A stretch of 64,000 nucleotides of DNA from Bowmanella dokdonensis (GCF_017254865.1 NZ_JAFKCV010000001.1:620001-684000), one strand, 5' to 3'. Shown: positions 39,704-48,570, numbered from the stretch's first letter. The notes: generated from the sequence alone by a model not told the origin. A program made the numbers and translations.

Positions 39704-39731
39704 ATGGAACCCATTAGCACCATGGTTCCAT
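39704..39731. promoter_or_regulatory. Inverted repeat before the MocR regulator
   Basis: ATGGAACC (39704-39711) and GGTTCCAT (39724-39731) are perfect 8-bp arms whose centres are 20 bp apart, ending 5 bp before the regulator start codon. This could be an autoregulatory operator or a leader structure. No Shine-Dalgarno sequence is visible here. Confidence 0.5.
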
Positions 39732-39736
39732 AAAGT

Positions 39737-41533
39737 ATGCCGCAGCACTTGTTTGTATTGGACGATGAGGGCAACACCAGCCTGCAGAAGCAGATTCAGC
39801 AGAAGTTGATCGATGCCATATTAAGTGGCTATTTCTCGTTGGGCAGCAAGATGCCATCATCACGTAAACTGGCCGAACAGCTTGGTGTGTCCCGCAATAC
39901 TGTAGTAAGTGCTTATGAACAACTGATAGATGAAGGTTATCTGGTCAGCCGTGAGCGCAGCGGCATCTTTGTCAATGACCAGCTTTTTGAGGATCATGCG
40001 CTGGCCGCGGCGGTGCCCCAGCAGTCAGACGATCAGCTTAACTGGCAGGCCATCCTGCATCCCATCAAGGTGGAGAAGAGTCCGCCTCCTTATCCTGATA
40101 ACTGGCAGGACTATCCCTATCCCTTTATCGATGGACAGTATGATCAGTCTCTGTTTCCGCTGAATCAATGGCGCGAATGTTCGCGACTGAGCCTGAATGT
40201 GGACGAAATACAGGGCTGGGCCAGGGACAGCGGTGCCAGGGACGATGCCTTGCTGGTCCAGGAAATCCGCACCAAGGTGTTGCCCAGGCGGGGCATTTTT
40301 GCCCAGCCGGATGAAATCCTCATCACCCTGGGCTCCCAGCATGCCCTGTATCTGCTGTCCAAGCTGCTGCTCAGCCATACCCGGTTGCTGACCATGGAAG
40401 AGCCAGGCTATCAGGGCATGCGCCAACTGGCCCAGCTCAATTACTGCCCAATCCAGTACGCCAGTTTGGAAAGCGACGGAGTGGATCTGGCGCAAATCAG
40501 TCCACAGACCGATGTGCTTTATGTCACCCCCAGTCATCAGGTGCCCACGGCCGTAACCATGGGCCGGGATAAGCGTGATGCTCTGATCCGGCGTGCCAAC
40601 GAGGAAGATTTCGTTATTATCGAGGATGACTACGAAAGCGAAGCCAACTTCCTTTGCAACCCGCATCCTGCGCTGAAAAGCCTGGATACCCAGGGCAGGG
40701 TGGTCTATGTGTCCAGTTTTTCCAAGGTGCTGGCACCCGGTCTGCGGCTGGGGTTTATGGTGGGCCCCGCAGCACTGGTCAAACAGGCAAGGCACCTGCG
40801 CGCTCTGTCCCTGCGCCACCCGCCAGCCAACAACCAGCGTATTATGGCTTTGTTCCTGTCACTGGGTTATTACGACATGACCATGCGCAGAATCCACCAG
40901 GAACTGAATCAGCGCTGGGCCGAATTGCGCGAAGCCCTAAATCATTACCTGGGTCCCTATATCGTCACCTCGGAAACCATGGGTGGCAGCACCTGCTGGA
41001 TAGAAGGTCCTCCAGGACTTAACAGCCAGCGCTTTGCCGCCGAGGCGGCCAAGGTGGGGATCCTGGTGGAGCCTGTGCACCGTTTTTACGGCGGGCGTGA
41101 CAAGCCAGAGCATTATTTCCGCCTGGGGGTGCGCAGTATTCCCACCGCTAAGATACGGCCTGGTGTCCAGCGCCTGGCCCAGTTAATCGCCGAGTTCCGT
41201 CAGCAGAAGGATCGCAATTGGGGCAGGCGGCTGACCGGCCAGGCGCTGCTGGAATTTGTCTCCAATTGTCAGTTTATCGGCCGCACCGTATTTGGTGACC
41301 CTTACCGCATTCGCCTTAAAGCAGATGGCAGCATGCAAGGCTGGGAAGGTCATCAGGACGAAAAACAGGATACCGGCACCTGGTGGCTAAAGGAGGATAT
41401 CTGGTATCGCCAGTGGCAGCGCTGGTCCTACGGTGAACTGCTCGGATTCGAAATCCATATCAACGACAACCGTATCCACTGGGTGCGTGACGGCGAACTG
41501 GTGGACGCCGCATTCTTTACCATTCCGGAATAA
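39737..41533 (+). CDS. MocR/GabR-type regulator with an extra C-terminal domain
   Basis: A 598-residue transcription factor. A GntR-type winged helix (about 15-80) includes SSRKLAEQLGVSRNTVVSAYEQL. The aminotransferase-like domain (about 125-490) keeps the PLP residues: Asp298 in IIEDDYE, Lys330 in SSFSKVLAPG, and Arg462 in FRLGVRS. MocR proteins usually end near here (about 450-500 residues). This one goes on for some 105 residues (about 495-598) in a Trp-rich beta domain (TGTWWLKEDIWYRQWQRW) of a type resembling DUF995-like extracytoplasmic folds. It is the obvious candidate for binding the 23-bp-step direct repeats at its neighbours. Confidence 0.88.
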   Translation: MPQHLFVLDDEGNTSLQKQIQQKLIDAILSGYFSLGSKMPSSRKLAEQLGVSRNTVVSAYEQLIDEGYLVSRERSGIFVNDQLFEDHALAAAVPQQSDDQLNWQAILHPIKVEKSPPPYPDNWQDYPYPFIDGQYDQSLFPLNQWRECSRLSLNVDEIQGWARDSGARDDALLVQEIRTKVLPRRGIFAQPDEILITLGSQHALYLLSKLLLSHTRLLTMEEPGYQGMRQLAQLNYCPIQYASLESDGVDLAQISPQTDVLYVTPSHQVPTAVTMGRDKRDALIRRANEEDFVIIEDDYESEANFLCNPHPALKSLDTQGRVVYVSSFSKVLAPGLRLGFMVGPAALVKQARHLRALSLRHPPANNQRIMALFLSLGYYDMTMRRIHQELNQRWAELREALNHYLGPYIVTSETMGGSTCWIEGPPGLNSQRFAAEAAKVGILVEPVHRFYGGRDKPEHYFRLGVRSIPTAKIRPGVQRLAQLIAEFRQQKDRNWGRRLTGQALLEFVSNCQFIGRTVFGDPYRIRLKADGSMQGWEGHQDEKQDTGTWWLKEDIWYRQWQRWSYGELLGFEIHINDNRIHWVRDGELVDAAFFTIPE

Positions 41534-41563
41534 TCATCAGGTCAGTGCTGCTCGCCATCTGAC

Positions 41564-41597
41564 CAACTGGCCCAGCATGCAATCCTCAACTGGCCCT
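41564..41597. promoter_or_regulatory. Direct repeat CAACTGG at 23-bp period, before the nitrilase gene
   Basis: CAACTGGCCC starts at 41564 and CAACTGGCCCT at 41587, a 23-bp step. The second copy lies 72 bp before the start codon. Confidence 0.75.
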
Positions 41598-41658
41598 GTT
41601 CGCCCGTCCTGCCTGTCCCTAAGCTTGGCGATAAACCATTGTGCTGTAAGGAGTACTT

Positions 41659-42519
41659 ATGACGGTCTTTACGCTGGCGGGGCTGCAACTGGAACTGACG
41701 CCCCATCAGGACAACTTCGAGCTGATCCGCAGCGAAGTGCTGGCCCTGAAAAAACGCTTTCCCAATCTGGGCATGGTACTGCTCTCTGAACTTTGCACCT
41801 TTGGCCCGGCGCCGCGCTTTGCCGAAGCTCTGCCGGGGCCTGCCGAGGACCGTTATGCAGAGCTTGCCGCCGAAGCCGAGCTGTATCTTATCACCGGCTC
41901 TTTATTTGAGCGCGACCGGGACAGGATCTACAACACGGCTTCGGCCATCGACCCCCAAGGCCAGGTGATCGCCCGATATCGTAAAATCTATCCCTTCCTG
42001 CCCTATGAAGAAGGCGTCTCCAGCGGCGAAGAATTTGTGCTCTTCGATGTACCCGGCGCCGGGCGCTTCGGCCTGTCCATCTGTTATGACATGTGGTTCC
42101 CGGAAACCACCCGGGCGCTGGTCTGGCAAGGGGCCGAAGTGATTTTGCATCCCACCTTGACCAATACCGTTGACCGGGACGTGGAACTGGCCATTACACG
42201 GGCCAGTGCCGCCAGCCATCAATGCTACATGGTGGATATCAACGGCGCCGGACGCATGGCGGTGGGCAGGTCCATTGTCGCCGGGCCTGGCGGTGAAGTC
42301 ATTCACCAGGCCGGCGCTCAGCATGAAGCCATTGTCGTGGATATCGATTTCGACTACCTGCGCCGGGTGCGGCGAACCGGCTGGCACCATCTCGGCCAGC
42401 CGCTGAAGAGTTTTCGCGACAACGCCGTGCAGTTTCCCCAGTACCAGGGCGGTCGTTCAGAAGTCCTGGAGAGTCTTGGCCCCCTGATCAAGGGCAGCAA
42501 GGTCAACTGGTCCGATTGA
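41659..42519 (+). CDS. Carbon-nitrogen hydrolase (nitrilase superfamily)
   Basis: A 286-residue cytoplasmic enzyme with the full nitrilase-superfamily triad: Glu44 (LLSELCTFGP), Lys109 (RYRKIYPF) and Cys142 (ICYDMWFPET). The family hydrolyses nitriles, amides or carbamoyl groups; the alpha-beta-beta-alpha fold is clear but the substrate is not. The ribosome site is AAGGAG. The gene is preceded by the 23-bp-step direct repeat and followed by a TonB receptor, so the substrate may be imported by the receptor and the MFS protein. Confidence 0.9.
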   Translation: MTVFTLAGLQLELTPHQDNFELIRSEVLALKKRFPNLGMVLLSELCTFGPAPRFAEALPGPAEDRYAELAAEAELYLITGSLFERDRDRIYNTASAIDPQGQVIARYRKIYPFLPYEEGVSSGEEFVLFDVPGAGRFGLSICYDMWFPETTRALVWQGAEVILHPTLTNTVDRDVELAITRASAASHQCYMVDINGAGRMAVGRSIVAGPGGEVIHQAGAQHEAIVVDIDFDYLRRVRRTGWHHLGQPLKSFRDNAVQFPQYQGGRSEVLESLGPLIKGSKVNWSD

Positions 42520-42537
42520 TTGTTGCCAACTGGCCCT
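42504..42537. promoter_or_regulatory. Direct repeat CAACTGG at 23-bp period, before the TonB receptor gene
   Basis: CAACTGG starts at 42504 (inside the last codons of the nitrilase gene) and CAACTGGCCCT at 42527, again a 23-bp step, 74 bp before the receptor start. TATAAG at 42577-42582 is a possible -10 box. Confidence 0.75.
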
Positions 42538-42600
42538 ACGAGGCCGGTTAGAGGTTAATTAGAGTAAAAGCCAGATTATAAGAACAACGAGGAAGCTTGT

Positions 42601-45027
42601 ATGACAACCCTTAACAAGTGTGACACCAGAACCTTTCGTTTAAGCCCCCTGGCCCTGGCCATCGGTGCCGCCAGCCTGCTGCCCCTGTCCCAGTCCATGG
42701 CCCAGGAAGCCCAGCCTGAGAAGCGTGTCGCCGAGGTGGAGCGCATCGAAGTGACCGCCAGTCGGCGCATCTCCACGGTGGAGGAAACCCCCTATAATAT
42801 CTCGGTAATCAACGGCAGTTCCCTGGCAGAAGCCCAGATAGTCGATTCGGTGGAGATGATCCGTCAGGTGGCCGGGGTGACGGCAGTGGACCGGGGCTAT
42901 CGCAACTCCGGCGTACTGAACAATATTATTATCCGCGGCATGAACGTGGACTCGTCCGGTAACGGGGACTTTGCCCTGAATGCGGCGCCCACAGTGTCCT
43001 CTTATGTGAACGACACGCCCATTTTTGCCAATTTCATCCTAAAGGACATTGACGCGGTGGAAGTGCTGCGTGGACCGCAGGGCACGCTGTATGGCTCAGG
43101 GGCCCTGGCCGGTACCGTGCGTTACAAGATGAAAGCCCCCGAGCTGGATTATCTGTCCGGTGCCGCCAGTGCCAGTCTCAGCCGCACCTCGGGCTCCGAA
43201 GGCTTCAACAAAAATGTGGACGGTCTGATCAATATTCCTCTTTCCGACACCCTGGCGTTTCGGGCCAATGCCGGTTTTATCCGCAATGACGGGGTCGTGG
43301 ACTATACCACCCTGTACCAACTGGACAATGAAGGTAAACCGGCGGCGGAGGGCGGCGATATCGCCAACGGGGGGCCGCTGTTCACCAGTAAGGAAGATGC
43401 CGACACTGTGGACATCGACTATGGCCGGGCCAGTCTTTTGTTTCAGCCGTCCGAAGCGTTCAAAGCGTTGCTGTCTTACCAGTACCAGTCAGACGAGATC
43501 GGCGGGCGTCGACAGGTTACCCGCGGCACTCACTGGGTGACCGGCGAGGAGCAGCCTTATGGCGAATACCAGAATGGCGCCATCCAACTGGAGCCCAGCG
43601 AGCGGAAAGTGGACCTGATGGCGTTGGAAATAGAATGGGATCTGGGGTTTGCCACCTTGTCTTCCAGTACCTCCAGCTATGATCATGATGGCAGCTCGGT
43701 GAGTGACAACACCGGCTTCTATGCCCAGAACAACTGGTTTGCCTGGTTCTACGGCGGTTCGCCCAGACCTATGGCCCAGGCCGTCAGAAATTACGCCGAT
43801 GAGGCCTTCACCCAGGAAATCCGCCTGGTTTCCAACACCGAAGGGGCTATCGATTGGATTGTCGGCGCTTTTTATATGGATCAGGACAAATTCGCCAGCC
43901 AGGACAGCTTTATGCCAGGCTTTTCAGAATGGGCTCAGGCCAGTGGTTTCGACGATACCCTGGCCTCCTGGGGTGGTACCCTCACCGATCAGGACTTCCG
44001 CTACCGGGATAATAGCAATAACAAGGACAAGTCCATATTCGGCGAGCTGACTTATCATTTCAGTGACCGCTTCCGCTCGACCCTGGGGTTGCGTCGCTAC
44101 GAAAATACCATCAGTAATGAGACCACCATCGAGCTGCCCATCTATCCGGGTGCTTCAAAGGTGAACTCGGAAAACGACGACAGCGGCACTCTGTTCAAGG
44201 TGAATCTGAGCTACGATCTCTCCGACGAGGCCATGCTGTATGCCACAGTATCAGAAGGTTATCGTCGGGGCGGCACCAGCGCGGTGCCCATCACCGGCGG
44301 CTTTGCCGAAAACCCAGCCTATCTGAACTATGACGCCGATGAGGTGACCAACTATGAAGCGGGTATTAAGGGTAATACCGGCCAGTTGTTCTACGCCTTT
44401 ACCCTGTACCATATGGACTGGGACAACCCTCAGCTTAACGTGGCAACGCCGAACTGGGGCTTCTATGCGGCGGTCAATGGTGAAGCGGCAGAAACCACGG
44501 GCCTTGAGCTGGAAACCCGCGGCTATCTGACCGATAACCTGCAGTTCAGTTTTCAGTACGCCCTCACCGATGCGGAGCTTAGCGAGGATTTGGTGGTGCC
44601 GGCCGGTACCCAGGCCGACCCCAGCACTTTTATTCAGGCCGAAGCCGGCGCCCAGTTGCCCAGTACCGCCCGTCATACCCTAAGTGCCGGTCTGGATCAT
44701 AGCTTTGATTTGAATGCCGACTTCTACCTGCAAAGCCGTTTCGGTGTCTACTACCAGTCCGGGACCCGCAATGCCCTGTCCAGCAATCCGAAGTTTGATA
44801 TTGATCTGCCTGGCTTCTGGCTGGCCAATGCCGGCGTGACCCTGCATGCGGATGAGTGGATGGCCAGCTTCTACATCAAGAACCTGTTCAACGAAGATGC
44901 GGTCACCGGGGTACTGTCTGAGAGTTACATGGGTACCGATCCGGCGGAAAACTTTTACGGCAATGCCTCGAAGGACTATATTGGTCAGCCAAGAACCGTG
45001 GGGGTCTCGTTCACCTACCGATTTTAG
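42601..45027 (+). CDS. TonB-dependent outer-membrane receptor
   Basis: An 808-residue receptor. A signal peptide (cut near SMAQ-EA) is followed by the TonB box VERIEVTAS, the plug domain (about 55-165, with VLRGPQGTLYGSGALAGTV) and a 22-strand barrel ending TVGVSFTYRF. Such receptors import siderophores, cobalamin, carbohydrates or other large solutes. The nitrilase and MocR neighbours argue for a nitrogen-containing ligand rather than iron. It ends inside the left arm of a long imperfect inverted repeat. Confidence 0.93.
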   Translation: MTTLNKCDTRTFRLSPLALAIGAASLLPLSQSMAQEAQPEKRVAEVERIEVTASRRISTVEETPYNISVINGSSLAEAQIVDSVEMIRQVAGVTAVDRGYRNSGVLNNIIIRGMNVDSSGNGDFALNAAPTVSSYVNDTPIFANFILKDIDAVEVLRGPQGTLYGSGALAGTVRYKMKAPELDYLSGAASASLSRTSGSEGFNKNVDGLINIPLSDTLAFRANAGFIRNDGVVDYTTLYQLDNEGKPAAEGGDIANGGPLFTSKEDADTVDIDYGRASLLFQPSEAFKALLSYQYQSDEIGGRRQVTRGTHWVTGEEQPYGEYQNGAIQLEPSERKVDLMALEIEWDLGFATLSSSTSSYDHDGSSVSDNTGFYAQNNWFAWFYGGSPRPMAQAVRNYADEAFTQEIRLVSNTEGAIDWIVGAFYMDQDKFASQDSFMPGFSEWAQASGFDDTLASWGGTLTDQDFRYRDNSNNKDKSIFGELTYHFSDRFRSTLGLRRYENTISNETTIELPIYPGASKVNSENDDSGTLFKVNLSYDLSDEAMLYATVSEGYRRGGTSAVPITGGFAENPAYLNYDADEVTNYEAGIKGNTGQLFYAFTLYHMDWDNPQLNVATPNWGFYAAVNGEAAETTGLELETRGYLTDNLQFSFQYALTDAELSEDLVVPAGTQADPSTFIQAEAGAQLPSTARHTLSAGLDHSFDLNADFYLQSRFGVYYQSGTRNALSSNPKFDIDLPGFWLANAGVTLHADEWMASFYIKNLFNEDAVTGVLSESYMGTDPAENFYGNASKDYIGQPRTVGVSFTYRF

Positions 45028-45090
45028 AGCACCGATCGGTTAGATAATGAGCCCCGCTCTGGTGGTCATAATCTAACCGAACGGTGATCT
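45026..45090. repeat. 25-bp imperfect inverted repeat at the receptor stop codon
   Basis: Arms 45026-45050 and 45066-45090 match at 22 of 25 positions around a 15-nt centre. The left arm includes the last two bases of the receptor stop codon. The centre is GC rich and no T-run follows, so it is not a typical terminator. It may stabilise the message 3' end or be an operator for the next gene. Confidence 0.8.
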
Positions 45091-45120
45091 AGTGAGGCAG
45101 ACAGTATTAACCTGAGTCAC

Positions 45121-46479
45121 ATGCTCCAACAGGCCCGGTCCCTGATAGAGACCGGGCAGCGCCAGCAGGCAGCCGGCCTGCTGAGCCGACTGGCAGATGC
45201 CCTGAGGGAGCAGGGCGATTCAACCGGTCATTCTGCCGGCTCACTGGCTGAGCTGGCTTTTTTTTTCAGCCAGATCAAAGCATTCGACAAGGCTGCCGAA
45301 TGGTTTGAGAAAGCCGTCAGGCTTTCCCCTAACAATCCACTGTTTCTTTATAACCTGGCCACCATGCGCCGTATTCTTGGAGACTTGCCGGGTGCAGAAC
45401 TGGCTCTGGATCAGGCCCTGGTACTGAATCCTGCCGACGGGGAAGCTCAGCACCTGCGCAGCAGTCTGCGTACCCAGACCCGCGAACAGAACCATATTGA
45501 CCAGCTTCGTTTGCAATTGGATATGCCCGGACTGCCGCCCAAGCAACGTGTGCACTTGTACTATGCCCTGGCCAAGGAACTGGAAGATCTGGGTCAGTAC
45601 AAAGAGGCATTTTCTGCTCTCAAGGCCGGAGCGGATAAGCGCCGTCAGCACTTAAACTACGATGTGCGTCAGGACCTGTCAGTGATGGACCAACTTGCCC
45701 GAGTATTTAACGCCGCGAAGCTGCAGCGGGCTGGGGCGGGATGTGACAATGCCGAGCCCATTTTTATCCTGGGCATGCCGCGTACCGGCTCCACTGTCGT
45801 GGAGCGGATGCTGGGGAGTCACAGCCAGGTCAGTATGGCGGGCGAGCTGAACAACTTTGCCCAGCAGATGATGGGACAGATCAAACGCCAGGCACAAGTC
45901 AGTAATATGCAACAAGCCATTGAGGCAAGTGGCGAACTGGATTTTGCCTCCCTTGGCCGGGCTTATATCGACAGCACCCGCCCCGACACCGGCCAGAAGG
46001 CGCACTTTATCGACAAGCTGCCGCTGAATTTTCTTTATGTGGGGTTGATTCATCTGGCGCTGCCTAACGCCAGGATCATTGAAGTACAGCGCGATCCCAT
46101 GGATTGCTGCTATGCCGTCTACAAGCATCTGTTTACCCACGCCTACCCCTTTTCCTATGACCTGAAAGAGCTTGGGGCCTACTACCAGGGCTATCAGAAG
46201 CTGATGAGTCACTGGAAAGAGTCTCTGCCGGGACGCATCCATACCATTCGCTACGAGTCTTTGACCGACAGCCCCGAGCCGGTGCTGCGCCATCTGCTTA
46301 AACACTGCCAACTGGAGTGGCAGGACGCCTGCCTCAGTTTTGAGAAAAACCGCGCTGCCAGCACTACCGGTAGCGCTGCACAAATCCGGCAGTCCCTGTA
46401 TACCGGCTCTGTCGGTAAATGGCGTCACTACCACAAAGAGCTACAGCCCCTGCAACAGGCATTATCAAAGCCAATTTAA
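45121..46479 (+). CDS. TPR-containing sulfotransferase
   Basis: A 452-residue cytoplasmic protein. The N-terminal half has several TPR units (e.g. FDKAAEWFEKAVRLSPNNPLFLYNLA). The C-terminal sulfotransferase domain has the 5'-phosphosulfate loop PIFILGMPRTGSTVVERML, FIDKLPLNFLYVG and the 3'-phosphate region IIEVQRDPMD. It is a full-length relative of the truncated gene at the window start. Acceptor unknown. An imperfect inverted repeat lies 31 bp upstream. Confidence 0.92.
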   Translation: MLQQARSLIETGQRQQAAGLLSRLADALREQGDSTGHSAGSLAELAFFFSQIKAFDKAAEWFEKAVRLSPNNPLFLYNLATMRRILGDLPGAELALDQALVLNPADGEAQHLRSSLRTQTREQNHIDQLRLQLDMPGLPPKQRVHLYYALAKELEDLGQYKEAFSALKAGADKRRQHLNYDVRQDLSVMDQLARVFNAAKLQRAGAGCDNAEPIFILGMPRTGSTVVERMLGSHSQVSMAGELNNFAQQMMGQIKRQAQVSNMQQAIEASGELDFASLGRAYIDSTRPDTGQKAHFIDKLPLNFLYVGLIHLALPNARIIEVQRDPMDCCYAVYKHLFTHAYPFSYDLKELGAYYQGYQKLMSHWKESLPGRIHTIRYESLTDSPEPVLRHLLKHCQLEWQDACLSFEKNRAASTTGSAAQIRQSLYTGSVGKWRHYHKELQPLQQALSKPI

Positions 46480-46540
46480 GTGCAATCCCGGCCTAAATTC
46501 GCCTCACCCCCAGCCGATAACAGGATAGGAGGAGAGGTTT

Positions 46541-47530
46541 ATGCAAATGTCGGTCAATCAGGCACAATTCGAGTTGCAACAACAGCGGCTGTATTATCAG
46601 GATCGCCAGGTTCTGGCGCGCGCAGCCAGTGAACTGGAGCCGTCCTGGCCCACCCATGAAAAAAGGGAGCCGGAAGCCGACAGTTTCAGCCAAGCCGATG
46701 AACAGCATCTGGAAGACTATCGCCAGTATGTAAAACGTCGCATGATTGAGGTGCTGGCCCAGCGTGAGCTGGACTGGCAGGACTTTAAGGCACTGGACGC
46801 CAAAGCGTCGGATTCATCTGCTGAGTCGGCCCCCACTCCCGAACGCCAGGTTAGCCTGCTGGTTAAAGAAACCGAGCTGGATTACCAAGCCTATCATCTG
46901 CAAATGGGCCTTGATATGCAGACCAGCGAGGGCCAGGCTCTGAGCTTTCAGGCAGAACTGGATTGGCAGCAATTAAACATCTCCAGCCGCACTGTGCTGA
47001 TGAGCGAACAGCAGCTCAAAGATCCCCTGGTGCTGAATTTTGACTGGCAGGCGGTGCAGTTTAAAGGCGAGTCCTATTTCGATCTGGACGGCGACGGCGA
47101 GAAAGACCCTTTGCCCACCCCCCATGGGAATGCCGGCTATCTGGTCCGGGACCAAAATCTCAATGGTACGGTGGATGGTGTCAACGAGTTGATTGGCGCA
47201 GTCAGTGGCGATGCCTGGTCAGACATTCAGTCCATGGATCAGAATCAGGACAACTGGCTGGACCACCGTGACGCAGGCTTCAGTCAGCTTTACTGGTGGC
47301 AGCCCGGCGCCGCCACCCGGCTGGCGTCACTGTCCGAACTTAAGGTAGAAGGCCTGCTGCTCAGTGGCGCCAATACTCAGGCCACCCTGAAACCTGACGG
47401 CGAGCCTGTGGCCCAACTGCGTAAAACCGGTGCCTTTGTTTACCGTCAGGATTCCACGCAGGCCGGCACGGCGCCTGCCAGTGAGGGCTATCAGATGGGA
47501 CTGATGCAGCAGTTTGATTTTTATATTTGA
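46541..47530 (+). CDS. Protein of unknown function with EF-hand-like calcium loops
   Basis: A 329-residue protein without a signal peptide. Residues 1-120 are charged and helical. The later part carries three Asp-rich loops resembling EF-hand/dockerin calcium sites: DLDGDGEKD, DQNLNGTVDGVNE and DQNQDNWLDHRD. Similar proteins in Alteromonadales and Vibrio are annotated only as hypothetical. The ribosome site is GGAGGAGAGG. It is 61 bp after the sulfotransferase and may be co-transcribed. Confidence 0.65.
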   Translation: MQMSVNQAQFELQQQRLYYQDRQVLARAASELEPSWPTHEKREPEADSFSQADEQHLEDYRQYVKRRMIEVLAQRELDWQDFKALDAKASDSSAESAPTPERQVSLLVKETELDYQAYHLQMGLDMQTSEGQALSFQAELDWQQLNISSRTVLMSEQQLKDPLVLNFDWQAVQFKGESYFDLDGDGEKDPLPTPHGNAGYLVRDQNLNGTVDGVNELIGAVSGDAWSDIQSMDQNQDNWLDHRDAGFSQLYWWQPGAATRLASLSELKVEGLLLSGANTQATLKPDGEPVAQLRKTGAFVYRQDSTQAGTAPASEGYQMGLMQQFDFYI

Positions 47531-47556
47531 GCCCAGAACCACGGCATCATCGCAAT

Positions 47557-48507
47557 CTAACGACCCGCCAGTGTCATCAGCCTTTGTGCCTGATCCTGGA
47601 TCGCCTGTTTAAGTTCTTCAGGTTCTATCACAGTAAAATCAAACGGCATCTGGCACAGCCACTGGCCGAACCACTGGGCGCAATCGCTGCGGATATCCAG
47701 CAACAGGCCATCCGGCCGTTCCTCCAACATGGCGGCGGTAGAGCCGAGCATATCAAAGGCGCGTTCTCTGTCCGTATGCAACAGGACCCTGATATGCAGG
47801 TTGCCCTGCATATTGTTCAGACTGTGGCGGAAGTGCTCGGCGGCGTCGAAGCCGTCCGGCCGGATAAACGTCAGCGCCAGTAATTGCACCCGCTGTATTC
47901 TGTCCAGCCTGAAGGTTCGCAGATCCCTGCGCAGATGACAGTAACCACTTACATACCAGCGGCCTCTTCGAAACAGCAGGCCATAGGGCTCCACCCTTCG
48001 GTTGGTAAGGCCCTGCTCCTCGGTGGCGTAACTCAGGTTAATGGCCTGCTGGGCCTGGATCGCAGTCAGCAAGGGCTCCAGATGGGTCGGGGACGGCTCA
48101 GGTAAAGAAGAAGGCAGCATCAAGCGTATATGCTCAGAAATGGCTCTTGCCCTGGACTTAAGCTTGTCCGGCATCACCCGCTCCAGTTTGGCCTGCACTG
48201 AACTGATGGCGGGCTGGGTATCGGCCATTTGCAGGGCGCTGGCCGCCAGCAGGCCCAGCGACAGAGCCAGGGTTTCTTCGTTGGTGAACATCATGGGCGG
48301 CAGTTTAAAACCGGCCATCAGCCTGTACCCACCATCGCGACCCTGCTCGGTGGTAACCGGAATACCCAGGTCTTCCAAAGCCCGGATATAGCGGCGCACG
48401 GTGCGCTTATCCACCTCCAGGCGCCTGGCCAGCTCCGTGCCCGTCATACGTCCATGGGTCTGCAACAACTCCAGCAGTGTCAGTACCCGGATAGTGGGTC
48501 CGCTCAT
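47557..48507 (-). CDS. YafY-like regulator with HTH and WYL domains
   Basis: A 316-residue regulator. The N-terminal HTH_11 (RVLTLLELLQTHGRMTGTELARRL) and the WYL domain (about 140-220, NRRVEPYGLLFRRGRWYVSGYC) are clear, with a C-terminal WCX-like part. Such proteins often control a divergently transcribed gene; the divergent neighbour here is a glutathione S-transferase, and a GGAC/GTCC palindrome lies in the gap. Confidence 0.9.
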   Translation of the reverse strand: MSGPTIRVLTLLELLQTHGRMTGTELARRLEVDKRTVRRYIRALEDLGIPVTTEQGRDGGYRLMAGFKLPPMMFTNEETLALSLGLLAASALQMADTQPAISSVQAKLERVMPDKLKSRARAISEHIRLMLPSSLPEPSPTHLEPLLTAIQAQQAINLSYATEEQGLTNRRVEPYGLLFRRGRWYVSGYCHLRRDLRTFRLDRIQRVQLLALTFIRPDGFDAAEHFRHSLNNMQGNLHIRVLLHTDRERAFDMLGSTAAMLEERPDGLLLDIRSDCAQWFGQWLCQMPFDFTVIEPEELKQAIQDQAQRLMTLAGR

Positions 48508-48549
48508 GGTTTTCCTTGGGTTCCAAATGATGAAAAATATACCGCATTA

Positions 48550-48570
48550 ATAGGACGGATTCTGTCCTAT
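48550..48570. promoter_or_regulatory. Palindrome in the WYL-regulator/GST gap
   Basis: ATAGGAC and GTCCTAT are perfect arms with a 7-nt centre; a further GTCCT half-site lies at 48585-48589. The TATATT at 48568-48573 overlaps the right arm and could be a -10 box for the GST gene. Confidence 0.6.

Noticed and set aside
38803-39777. 324-residue frame opposite the MFS gene
   Set aside because: His/Gln-rich composition is typical of an antisense shadow of a membrane protein gene.
38518-42600. Transferred cluster based on base composition
   Set aside because: GC and codon use look like the flanking core genes; no mobile element borders it.
45040-45077. GTTAGAT ... ATCTAAC pair that resembles attC core boxes
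   Set aside because: The boxes are in the opposite order to attC (GTT first, AAC last) and the site is not near an integrase.
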